Source of the DNA: Conoideocrella luteorostrata
Taxonomy: Eukaryota > Ascomycota > Sordariomycetes > Hypocreales > Clavicipitaceae
Direction: 5' to 3'
NCBI GenBank assembly: GCA_032433595.1
Contig: JASWJB010000287.1
Coordinates: 1 to 57,946, forward strand
Length of the DNA stretch: 57,946 bases
Of the stretch, positions 48,110 through 57,819 are shown piece after piece. Numbering within the stretch: position 1 is the first letter of the stretch; every line of letters begins with the position of its first letter. The translations under genes were made by a program, and so were the position numbers. Under the pieces are notes generated by a model that saw only the letters and a program-made list of their open reading frames with translations, did no database searches and was not told where the DNA came from.

Positions 48110-48345
48110 CGCCGCAGGCAGCCACCGCGCAGGGCTCCCGGATAAAAAAAAAAAAAAGAGTCACATAAGATGGTAGGAAATTATCAGCAGCATCAATATT
48201 GGGAATAAGATATTTATTAGCAGTAGCATCATTATCAGCAGTAGTAGTATCATCATCAGCAGAAGCATTATCAGCAGCAGCGGCATCATCAGCATCATCG
48301 GCGGCATTAGTATTAGGCAACAAGACCTTCGTCAGCAGCACAGTC
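48110..48345. repeat. Dispersed triplet-rich element, copy B (expanded)
   Basis: It shares the order of segments with copy A at 37740-37880, but the middle is a much longer run of CAG/CAT/ATC/AGT triplets. The minus strand stays open through it and would encode an Ala/Asp/Thr-rich repetitive peptide. The expanded triplet run between conserved ends suggests slippage. Confidence 0.6.
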
Positions 48346-48698
48346 AACGGATCCGAGGATTTCCCTGCGCCTAGGGGGTTCGGCAGTATCAGGGTCTCGT
48401 ATTAGTGGCTGTCGTCTTTTTATGCTCTCTATTAGCTTATAGGATTGTTAGCTCCACTTTAAATAACTCGGACCGCGCTGTGTCTAGATGTTACGTGCTG
48501 GAATTGCAAGCAAAGTGATAATATTCTTGTTGTTGTTAATGTTATGTATTGTGTTGTGTGTGTTGTGTTCTAGTCTAGCTATTCCGTACGGAAGAGGTGT
48601 CCTGTGTGTCCCACTTGCAGCGTGACTAATCCACCCACACATCCGACGATTCTTACCGTAACAACAGTTGTCTCTAGCGATGAGAAAATCCCATATCT

Positions 48699-48800
48699 GT
48701 GGGATGCACAGGGCGGGCTGTGCAAGTGATCTAGATCAAATGCTTCAAAATGCAATATATTGTATAATCTGTCTGTCTGTCTTGGAAGAAGAAAACAAGT
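48699..48800. repeat. Retroelement-like repeat, copy 1
   Basis: From TGTGGG at 48699 the sequence aligns with 57820 onward: TGCACAGGG, GTGATCTAGATCAA, TGCTTCAAAAT, AATATATT and GAAAACAAGTCAAG occur in the same order in both. The alignment begins at the TG in both copies, as expected of a true element end, possibly an LTR. The 3' end and any target duplication could not be placed. Confidence 0.6.
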
Positions 48801-49565
48801 CAAGGTGGGAGGCTCGATATCGCCGTATAAATATCGTAGCCGAAAGGTGACCACGCGACACGCTCCGTGCTTCCTATTGTGCTTGACGGCAGGATTCCAA
48901 CGCTTTGAATTCCTTCACAGACAACCCAAACTCAGTCGTGGTTAAGGCTCACCAATGGAATGAAACAACAGAACGCTGGTATGAGCACGTTTCATCAGAA
49001 GTGTGTGTTTTATGACCACTTACGGTAGCTGTTATACACTTCTTAATTTATTTCCAAGGGATATTGCTGATCCTTGATTATTGTATTCATACCAAATGAA
49101 GCTGCCCCTAGAAAGGAGAGGGAACTTGTGTTTTCCTTTTGAAGCACATCGACTGTATAAGATTTAATAATTAACGTTCAACTTCTTGAATTGCTTTATA
49201 TAAACCCGTCGAATATCTCTACCACCACGACATCTACAGAGTATTAATTCGTAAATGATCGGTAGATACCGGCTTGCCCTACCGAAGTACATTGACGAGC
49301 AATTCGCTTATATATGTATGTATAGTAAGTATCTTAAACTTAATACTCAATACTATTCAGGTAGTTCATGATTTATGTTTTACTGTCACAAGATTCAAAA
49401 AAAGGTGAAGCACTACACTAATAGCGTGAATAATGCATTCTATTTAGTCTGTGACATTTGGAAATCTAATTTCGAACAACTGTTAGAGCGCTGTTAATTC
49501 TAGCAACTTCTTGCGAATCTAAATATTAGATACTACCCGACATCTTTAACGCTCTATACGGAGCA

Positions 49566-51182
49566 TCATACCCCTTTCTTCTTCTCCTCAAGTCCATAGT
49601 TTGTATCCAAGTCGGTCCTCAGCGGCACATGTTTCTCAACCGCCACTGCAATCAGACCTGTAGCTCCAAATGCCATGGCGCCATACCAGACCGCCTTTAA
49701 TGCCTCTAGATACACATCCAGGACTTCGGATTTGACATTTTGTTGTAACGTCTGCACAAATGATCCAGTGGCAGACTCATATGCTTTACCGCCCCCTAGG
49801 GCGTCCCTCACAGCGGAGTCAGATATCCGATAAGAAGCGGCGTCAAAGCGATTCTTGAACATGATACCGGGAATTGTGATGCCCCATACATAGCCAAAGC
49901 TTCGCAGGAACGAGTAGACACCGGTGGCGGCAGCGACATCCTTCTCTGGCAGGCTCGCCAGCACCGCGGGCAGGGTCGTAGGAAGGATGAGACTGCGACC
50001 TATTGCATCTACGATTTGAAGCATTGCCCAGACGCCAGCATGGGTGTCTTTCTTCAAGAGCACATTGAGCCCAGGCCCTAATGTGCTCAAGATGAAGCCT
50101 ATGGCGTGCAGGGGGCGGTAGCGGCCAGTCTTGGAAAGAATGACGCCCACGACGGCAGACCCAGGGATAAGCAGGAACATAAATGGCATGAAGTCGACGC
50201 CAGTCTGAGTAAGACTCGCGCCACGAACTGCAAGGAAGTACACCGGCCAGAAGAAGCAGACCCACTGAAGCAACATGGAGGTAATGAAGATCATGTAAAA
50301 GGCTGCTCCTGAAGTTCGGTGGGAGAAGACGTGCGGCGGCACACAAGGATTGGCGTCCTTGATATACCATTCGTAAGCGTGAAATCCCGCCCATCCCACG
50401 CAGCCCACGACAATTGGAACAATAATCCTCCATGAAGACCACTCGTACACCGTTCCACCGAAGGTGAGGCCGATGAGAAGAGACGTAATTGAGCCGATGA
50501 AGACGACGTTGCCGACCCAGTCCACTTGCGTGAATACCTTTGTCCACGGAACAGCGATATGCTTGATCCGAAGGAAGAAGACCATAACGGGCAGGACAAT
50601 GGCACAGATCGGAAGGTTGATATAGAAGCACCAGCGCCAGTCTTTGTCTGCCAGCGACCCGCCAACGACTGGTCCGACAATTGCTCCGAGTGCAGCGGTG
50701 GATAGCACGATGCCAAGATACTTGCCCCTTTCTCTCGGCGAGACCATATCACAGACCACTAACTCGACGAGAAGCATAATGCCTCCACTTCCTAGTCCTT
50801 GGACGGTGCGGCCAGCGATCATGGCTACAGCATCGTTTGCACCACCAGCGATACCACTCCCGAGAGCGAAAATGGCAACCGAGATGATCATTGGCCAGCG
50901 GCGCCCAAAGATGTCACATAGCTGCGCAACGCCGGGTTGGATAACAGTCTGGGCAAAGACAAAGCAGTTGGCTGCTGGTACGTACTTGTCACCAAGCTCG
51001 AGGTCTTTGGAGATGTGTGGGAGCGCGATGGCAATGATGGAGCCGTCCAGCGACGCGGTAAAGCCGATGAGGCAAAGAGAGAAAATAACCAGCCAAAAGT
51101 ATCGGCCCTTTGTAGTAGACTCCGGATTTCTCGTGTTCTCTTCAGGAGGAGGTGTTTCCGCGAGCGGTTCTGCGGTTTCCAT
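49566..51182 (-). CDS. MFS transporter of the 14-TM drug:proton antiporter (DHA2) type
   Basis: This is a single exon of 538 residues, intact. It should sit in the plasma membrane and export small molecules in exchange for protons; the substrate is unknown. Visible are TM1 with FTASLDGSIIAIALP, the loop 2-3 motif A variant DIFGRRWPM, GRTVQGLGSGGIM, the antiporter motif C LGAIVGPVVGGSLAD in TM5, WRWCFYINLP, and enough further hydrophobic segments for 14 in total. The N terminus is acidic and polar, the C terminus charged (EEKKKGV). It lies between a decayed P450 gene and the NLR region, so it may be the surviving member of a former secondary-metabolite locus or a stand-alone efflux pump. Confidence 0.9.
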   Translation of the reverse strand: METAEPLAETPPPEENTRNPESTTKGRYFWLVIFSLCLIGFTASLDGSIIAIALPHISKDLELGDKYVPAANCFVFAQTVIQPGVAQLCDIFGRRWPMIISVAIFALGSGIAGGANDAVAMIAGRTVQGLGSGGIMLLVELVVCDMVSPRERGKYLGIVLSTAALGAIVGPVVGGSLADKDWRWCFYINLPICAIVLPVMVFFLRIKHIAVPWTKVFTQVDWVGNVVFIGSITSLLIGLTFGGTVYEWSSWRIIVPIVVGCVGWAGFHAYEWYIKDANPCVPPHVFSHRTSGAAFYMIFITSMLLQWVCFFWPVYFLAVRGASLTQTGVDFMPFMFLLIPGSAVVGVILSKTGRYRPLHAIGFILSTLGPGLNVLLKKDTHAGVWAMLQIVDAIGRSLILPTTLPAVLASLPEKDVAAATGVYSFLRSFGYVWGITIPGIMFKNRFDAASYRISDSAVRDALGGGKAYESATGSFVQTLQQNVKSEVLDVYLEALKAVWYGAMAFGATGLIAVAVEKHVPLRTDLDTNYGLEEKKKGV

Positions 51183-52799
51183 TGCGGCAATGATGGATGA
51201 ATGAGCGTCTAGTAGCCAAAGGAAGAGGTGCTAGCGATTTTGAGGATTTGACGGGGGGCGGAAGCTAGTTGAGCTAGCAGCCAGTCAGTTGAGTTGGCAG
51301 CCAGTTAAGTTGAGTAGGCAGCTAGTTAAGTTGAGTTTGGCAGCTGAGGCGGCCCGTTAGATGAGTCCGGGGCCGGTTCGTCTGTCCACTTTCATGTGTT
51401 CACGCCACCGCTTCACCGTCATTGGCACACCCCAATCTAGGATCAAGACAGGAATAGCACAGTGTACGAAGTACGTAGCAAGATTGCTGGATGCTATACG
51501 GCGTAGTAGTACGCCCGGCTACTGAGCACTTGCCCATCCATCATTTACGGTATGTTTGCTTCCCCATCTCATAGCTGGTAGGGTAACCCTAACACGTTTC
51601 GGGCTAGGTCTACTGCATGTTTGTTTTCTCCTACGGGTATGTATGTTTGCTTCCCCATCCATCATTTCACCCTGACACTGGCCCCCAACACAAGGTCTGA
51701 TCTCGGTGTGGGCTCTTGGATCGCACTACTTGCAAACTGGAACCTTGTGCTGCACCAAGAAAAGACAACATTCCGCCGGACTAAGATCCTGAAGGAAAGT
51801 TCAGTGGACGAACGAATCCACAAGTAAAAGATGACCGTCAAAGAGTCGAGACAATGCTGCCTAGCCGAAATCAAAGAAGTGCGGTGACGGAGGGTTCTTC
51901 TCGGTCATTCAAAGCACGGATCAACATGTGGTAGCCTGAAAACATTCAAGAACCAACACTTGGGCCGTAACAAAGTACCAGGTGGGTACGGAGTACTTCA
52001 TCTCTCGTTGTAAAACCCACCCCAAGGCCACGTACTCTACGCGTAAACCCGCACAAATGCGGGTGAGCCATCAATCTTGTTCATCTCGTACACGGTAACT
52101 AGTTAAAAAAAATGCCGCACCTCAACCCGAGGAGCAGCGGCTTGTGGACGTTGGGCATGACACGGAATAAAATACTACTTCGTAACCACAGATGCAGCCA
52201 ACCACACAAAACAGGGACTTCTGGTCACGCCACTACTTTTCACACATGAGAAAGACCGTGCAGCCCCTTTTGAGAGGGAAGAGATAGTAATATGTAATTA
52301 TATCCATGACTTAACAACTCAATAACCCAATCGCGCCGAGAACACTCTGTGGGGGCTTGCATCAAGTTGGTACCGCTTAAGGTAACGGCCCCATATTCAA
52401 ATCCCTCCCTCGGCTATGGAACAGTAGCAGCAGCCTTGTTCCGTCATGTAATTCCTCCCGTATGCAGATGCATCCAACCATCCAACCATGCCGCTGTGTT
52501 AACTGTTTTCTTCTTTAATCCCCTAGTCTACTAGTCAGCAGCTCCACAGATAATGGACTCAACAAGACCAAGGTGTGCTACGTACATACCCTGCAGAACA
52601 CATGTTGGTTCTAAAATTACACTACCCGCCATGGCCCTTTGCCCAGCTGACATAGCATGGATACCCATCCATGCTCCGTCTTGACAGGTTCCCCAAACAC
52701 TCTCACCCGTACTCTTTCCAGTATACCCCTCTCCTTCTCCCTTTTAGCGTCAAAGTCATCGTAAGCATCTCTAATGTCGAGGTCCCTACGGAGTACATA
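51183..52799. other. Intergenic region with a short tandem repeat
   Basis: No gene is recognised. A minisatellite of about 21 bp (GCAGCCAGTTAAGTTGAGT and variants) repeats about four times at 51264-51345, just upstream of the transporter start. CCCCATC/CATTT.. phrases recur at about 51535-51665 (TGTTTGCTTCCCCATC twice). TACGGAGTAC motifs lie near 51988 and 52788. Confidence 0.5.
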
Positions 52800-53810
52800 C
52801 TAAGACAACGACGACTCTAAGTTTATTCCACACTAGTGTTTGCCCAATACAATTTCGAGGCCCCTGCCCAAAGGGTCGGAAGGCTGCTGGGTCCGGATAT
52901 AACTCACTCTCCGGCCCCACGAGAAACCTCTCTGGCAGGAACTCCTTACTCCTTAGCTATACACGGGAGTTATAGTGTAGTGCTTGGTGAAGCAGATTTG
53001 CACTAACATATTCCATGGGCTGCTCATTGCCTTGAAGATCTACAACGGAGGTGCCGGGCACCCCCCCCGCGGCAGCGGGATCTTGCCCAAAACCCTCGTC
53101 ATGCTCTAGTCTTAGTTTACTAAGCTAGTCTGGGTGGTTAGACAATATGTGGTAGACGTAGGCTATAATTAGGTTGTATCGGTTCCGGCAAACAAAAACA
53201 CCCGAATCTGCCATGTGGCATATGCCACAAACATGTTATCGAGCTTGTCCCGCTAAATGCCAGCGCCTTGCGTTTCAGCAAGATACGCCTTAAATGCAAG
53301 TGAGATAACTAACTTGGTTAATGAGTCATCGTAAAGCTGTTTTTTCTTAAGCTCTTGAAACCGCTTCTCTAGTTCCTTGCGAATGTAGTTATTTACTACG
53401 TAGCTACTGTATCGCTAGATAAAGGGTTAAAGCGGATTCATTAGCACCCGAGGATCCCAGAATAAGTGCTATCTAACAGTGCGCCCTTATGCTATAATGA
53501 GAGCGTTAGGTAACCTTTGGTAGATTGAATCGTCATCACTTGATTTATTAGCAAGGTTTAAGCAAAAGACATTAGCTTAGTTTATTGCAATACTTGCAGC
53601 GCGACTTTAAGAAGAATCTCTGTGGTAAGCTTTGTTGTTAACTTGTTAAGAGAAAACATGCCCTTGCGAATCTTCTCAACAAGCCTCTCTCGAAATAGTA
53701 GTGTCAAATCAACAATATAAGGGACATTATTCAGCATAGCACCCGTGCTAAATTCAGGGTTAAATAAAGACCTCCGAAACTTCCACTCATCTCCGTTCAT
53801 TGATCCGTCG
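52800..53810 (-). pseudogene. Decayed cytochrome P450 gene, minus strand
   Basis: Reading the minus strand from about 53810: GDEWKFRRSLFNPEF (C-helix WxxxR), RLVEKIRKGMFSLNKL, a KELEKRFQEL segment, the I-helix FLFAGTDTT near 53180, YHILSNHPD, EHDEGFGQDP, GVPGTSVVDLQG, FLPERFLVGPESELYPDP and the intact heme loop RPFGQGPRNCIGQTLV near 52850. The order matches a fungal P450, but stops and frame changes separate the blocks. The first 100 or so residues are absent. The K-helix region with ExxR is missing between EHDEGFGQDPAAA and GVPGTS, at a G/C homopolymer near 53060. It cannot encode a working enzyme. Confidence 0.82.
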
Positions 53811-54260
53811 ACGATGATTATAGGTAACGTGAGTAAAGTAGCTTAATATGACTAGTAACGAGGCGCTTGCCGCGGATAGAACCGGAAGCCAGGCCATTTT
53901 GGGCTGTGGCACGTTGAGAGGAAGGCGAGAGGACGATGGCTGGACGACGAGGAAACGGGGAATGATGAGGAGATGGTGGTTGAAAAGCGAGATGCAACAC
54001 AACAACAACAGGTGCAGCTCCACACTAATAGCTTGGAGGGCGGAATTTTTCTAGGTTGTGATACGAGTGACGTGAAGGTCTACACGAGAATCTGACGACG
54101 CCAGAGATGGAGGTCCAGCCTGCTTCCATCCGTCAGCGGCGTGAGACAAGACAGGCGTCACGGCGGTGGCGTCATGTGTGACAGGAGCCAAGGCCAATGG
54201 AGAAGAAGACGTCAACAGATATCAATTGAAAATAGCGCAATCTCCTTAAATCCCGCATGA
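53811..54260. other. Spacer between two divergent P450 remnants
   Basis: No gene is recognised. GGCGTCA and ACGTCA phrases are frequent at about 54060-54220. Confidence 0.4.
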
Positions 54261-56140
54261 ATGCCAGGTCCACTCTATACCGTTAGGCCGGCGACTTCCA
54301 CAACCATGGACACCAAGCTTGACACTCTCTTTAAATCCTCGGTAGTGTGTTCTATCGTAGCTACAATTCTATTTTTACTGCTACGATACATTCTGGCCTC
54401 CTCCAAGTTTTCCATCGCCACCGATAAAGGAAGCTGGCCTCAGCGGCCGCCTCTTATGCCCCATGTAATACCTTTACTTGGACATATTCCTCTGAGTTTT
54501 CTTTGGAACCCGCTAGGTTTTGCGCACAGGTAAGATTTTTAATGTCACAGGTGACTGTGTATTCTAATAATCTTGCATTTATTCCGTATTCTGGAAACAA
54601 CAGCCTGTGCGGCACAGAATCTGGTTCTAGGACGTATTCATTATTCAAGGAGCCCATGATCAATTAGCACTAGTGAAACATCGCTCGCTTTCTTCATTTA
54701 TCCTTCACTGAGCTTTTCTTGTCAATGTCTTTCGGCTTCCAGAGGCAGCAGGAGAAACGTACCGTAAGGACAACTCGGGCAGTCATAGTAAACCACACAC
54801 TGACTCTATGGTTCTGTCTCACGACCGTGTTGAATTCCACGTTCGTATCTCCCAACAGCGATTACTCTTAGGTCAAGGACAGACATCCCTTTTCCGTTGG
54901 CTAAAATTGAACGTCAGAAAACATCTCTTTTCCATAGAAATTGAGGCCGAATAGACTTATTTTTCGGATTTTTTAAGCATTTTTAAATCCCATTTAACTG
55001 ACGCATCTGTTGACTCACTGTCAGGACCAGCTCTCATGGAGCGTCATCCATCTTTCGCGGGGAATTTATGGCTAATTGATAAAAATACTGTTGGGCTACT
55101 AGTAAGATCCCGCTATTTTATAAACCGAACAAGTCACTGTGCTCCTGGAGGCAGTGCATGATTGGCATGCCTGGGCGAGCGAAAAATTTTATCCCGAAGC
55201 AGTTGACGACGAAGGTAACGATCCTTGCTGGGGTTCAGCATTCTTCCGCAATAGACAGCAGACTTTTTCAGAAATGGATGGGTTCGACAGCCGCGCGATT
55301 GCCTCTGAAGACTTGTCCTTTATTTGGAGGTGAGTTTTGTGCTTACCCCCTCACTGCTATTGAATAATGCTAATTTAGTCCGAAGTGCGCAAACCAACGC
55401 CATCGTGTCCACGTTCTGGCTTGTATTAGAAACCTTTCGTGATGTTGCACTTCTGCAAGCTGTCAGAGAGGAGGTGCAACCCTGCATCAGAACAACACCA
55501 GATGGTCAGATTGACCTAGACACCAAGACACTACTACAGCAACCACTTCTGCAGGCTATGTTGGCTGAGAATCTACGATTGCGCCTTCATGGCTACCTTC
55601 TTCGCTTCCCCCAGAGGGACAACATCCGTGTTAATAAACGGATAATTCTGCACAACCACTTGTGCATTTCTAGGTCAACTCCGGCATCAATGGCCTCTGA
55701 GTTCTGGTGTGATGAACGAGCCGCTGAGCATCCAGTGGATGAATTCTGGCCCGGGAGGTTCCTCAAGAGAGATGCCGAGACGAATAAATTACAATTCTCG
55801 CTTGCAGGGGACTGAAGGCCATTGGATTCCGTTTGGAGGTGGACCGCACATGTGCCCAGGAAGGATTTTCACGAAGCACCAAAACCTTGTAACCCTAGCA
55901 TTGATGGTGACAATGTATATTGGATTTCAAAACTTTTCCGCTAGGTTCAGTATCCACAAGAAACAAAACTCCTGTGAGAATGAGGCAGAGGGAAGCCTTC
56001 AAGAGCTTTCATGCGCAGGGCCATATGTAGCCACATGTTTTGTGCTGGCTGTCGCACACACGATAAAACAGGAGCAATTAGCCCAATACACATTTGATCA
56101 TAAAATATTCGTACAAATAAGAGGGACTTGGCCTTCATAA
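54261..56140 (+). pseudogene. Decayed cytochrome P450 gene, plus strand
   Basis: The N terminus (ATG at 54261 or 54306) has a membrane anchor (VVCSIVATILFLLLRYILA) and a PPLMPHVIPLLGHIP proline-rich hinge, ending at a GTAAGA donor. Later blocks are SLSGPALMERHPSFAGNLW (about 55015-55075), DWHAWASEKFYPEAVDD, SEMDGFDSRAIASEDLSFIW, then across an intact intron (donor 55331) SAQTNAIVSTFWLV, REEVQPCI, and the heme loop FGGGPHMCPGR with Cys at 55851. The pattern resembles the sterol/prostacyclin-type (CYP7/8-like) branch seen in fungi. Frame changes near 55137 and at a four-G run (55807-55810) before the heme loop, and a poorly matching stretch at 54540-54960, make it a pseudogene. Confidence 0.82.
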
Positions 56141-56808
56141 CTCAGCTACCAAAGTGTCTTCTGTGCTTATGTAATAGACTATAAGTGCTTGCTTCTCATA
56201 ACCAATCAAGAAGCTCTACAATTTAATTCCCAATGATTGTAATATTGTCTAGTTGATTCATTAAAGATCGTATGGGGTGTTTATTCAGATATCGGTGTGT
56301 AATATGCAGAAGATACTATCATTTTTGGGTCGCCACTCTTCGTCAGTTACTTTCTAAGAACACCCGTTCTTAGAAAGCAACTGACGAAAGGCGCACTGTG
56401 GGCAGCGGTGATAGCAACATAAGCATAATGGTTAAATATCAGAACCCTTGGGCCCTGTAGAAGGTCATTAAGCTCTTGCTTGCCTGAAAAACAGCAAGGC
56501 GATATTGCTCAAGCTCCAGTGGCAGACCAAGGTCCACTGAGCCATCGGCTTAAATCAATGGATACAGCAGTAAGTTTTAGGCAGGATAGTCTTGTCAGCA
56601 ACCCCCAGCGGAAAGATGTCGCTAAGCAACGATCAACAATCAGCCTTTGCCTGAGTAGTAATGGTATTTCTAAGCTGGTTAGACTACTCACTGCTTATAT
56701 ATTCTTCCAGCGTAGCCCCCATACCAAATATCTTCTCTGGACACTCACAACCGTCTTTCAGAACAGTCTTCAATTCGTTATCAACCAATTCAATTATACA
56801 TAAACGTC
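56141..56808. other. Intergenic region upstream of the aldolase remnant, with a strong hairpin
   Basis: No gene is recognised. The main feature is the inverted repeat at 56339-56388 (separate entry). Confidence 0.45.
56339..56388. repeat. Near-perfect 23-bp inverted repeat with 4-nt loop
   Basis: Arms at 56339-56361 and 56366-56388 pair at 22 of 23 positions around the loop ACCC; the stem core is CTTTCTAAGAAC. Weaker pairing continues outside (GCC against GGC). Transcribed RNA would fold into a hairpin of small-RNA-precursor size; as DNA it could be a tiny foldback element. No neighbouring gene explains it. Confidence 0.8.
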
Positions 56809-57819
56809 ATGGAGAAGAGCTACGAGACTTTCAATCCTTACGTTAGGACCAAATTTCAAGCTGCAAGTGAGAAGGCTTCTCATGATTTTCGTTCCGACGT
56901 CATTACGGTCCCCACGGAAGAAATGATGATGGTATGTTGCACTTCTTTACTTACGCCGCAGGAATGATGTTTGACGTTTCTTTGCAGTCAATTTTGGAAG
57001 CCACAGTCAATGACGATATCTATGACGAACAAAGTGACCCCATTGTCAAGGCACTTGACTCCAAGATGATCGAGCTTACCGGAAAAGAAGCAGCTTTATG
57101 GATCGTGTCAGGTACCCAAGGAAATCAGATATGTCTGCGTACCCATCTCACGCAGCAACCTCACAGTGTGTTGCTGGACCATCGGACGTACGTTTATTGT
57201 TGGGAGTCCGGAGCACACCCGGTTATATCTCAAGCGGTTTCTACAGCTGCGGACCCGAAGAGTGGCGTTTATCTCACGCTGGAGGGCGTAAAAGCCAACA
57301 CAATAGCCGACGGAAATAGTAAATGTGTCTTTGTTTGGTTAGCTCTCATGGACTTGTGGCTGATAAGCAGTATCTCTCGCTACGATTATGGGATATAGTA
57401 TGAAATCATGGACGGGCTGATACGAGCGTCTATCGCAGTTCATTTTCCGCCAACACGTGTTGTGTCGCTAGAAAATACACTGTGCGGCACAATTCTTCCC
57501 CTTGCAGAAGTTCAGGCTATATCAAACTTTGTACGATCCTTCTCAGTTCCTAATGTGCAGAAGCCGATTGCCATGCACCTGGACGCTGCCAGTGTGTTCG
57601 ACGGTGTCATTGGCGAAAGTGTGGATCTGAAGGAATACACGGCTTGTTTTCGACAGCATGTTGCTTTGTCTGTCCAAGGGAGTCGGCGCCCCCATGTGAA
57701 GCGTTATTGTAGGCGACAAAAAGTTTATCGAACGGGCTAAGTGGTTCCGCAAGATGCTCGGCGGTGGAACCCGTCAGCCTGGCATGATGGCGGCAGCCGC
57801 TTTGACTGCCCTCAACTAC
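56809..57819 (+). pseudogene. Threonine-aldolase-family gene, disrupted and cut by a repeat
   Basis: The family comprises PLP enzymes that cleave threonine to glycine and acetaldehyde; some fungal members are alanine racemases in peptide-metabolite clusters. Exons read as 56809-56931, 56988-57318 and 57439 onward, with good splice sites. Visible are HDFRSDVITVPTEEM, VNDDIYDEQSDP, GKEAALWIVSGTQGNQI, RVVSLENTLCGT, MHLDAASVFD, LSKGVGAPM with the PLP Lys, and [16 protein letters not shown]. An extra T in TGTTTTCGAC (about 57646-57652) shifts the frame. TGA at 57697-57699 stands where Gly is usual after APM. At 57820, after TALNY, the coding sequence passes into a repeat. Ser/Ala substitution in MHLDAA(S) for the usual GAR is also visible. 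Confidence 0.85.

Larger units (their letters stand above)
47711..49565. other. Upstream region of the NLR gene and AT-rich spacer
   Basis: No gene is recognised. It holds copy B of the triplet element (48110-48345), a retroelement-like repeat starting at 48699 and a TTCCGTACGGAA palindrome near 48588. The stretch 49000-49560 is AT-rich without structure that I can name. Confidence 0.45.

Noticed and set aside
49843..50631. 262-codon minus-strand frame inside the MFS gene
   Set aside because: It is a shifted-frame shadow of the intact transporter.
52345..52415. Possible tRNA: box-B-like ATTCAAATCC after a box-A-like segment
   Set aside because: No acceptor stem or anticodon arm can be folded convincingly and box B departs from GGTTCGANNCC.
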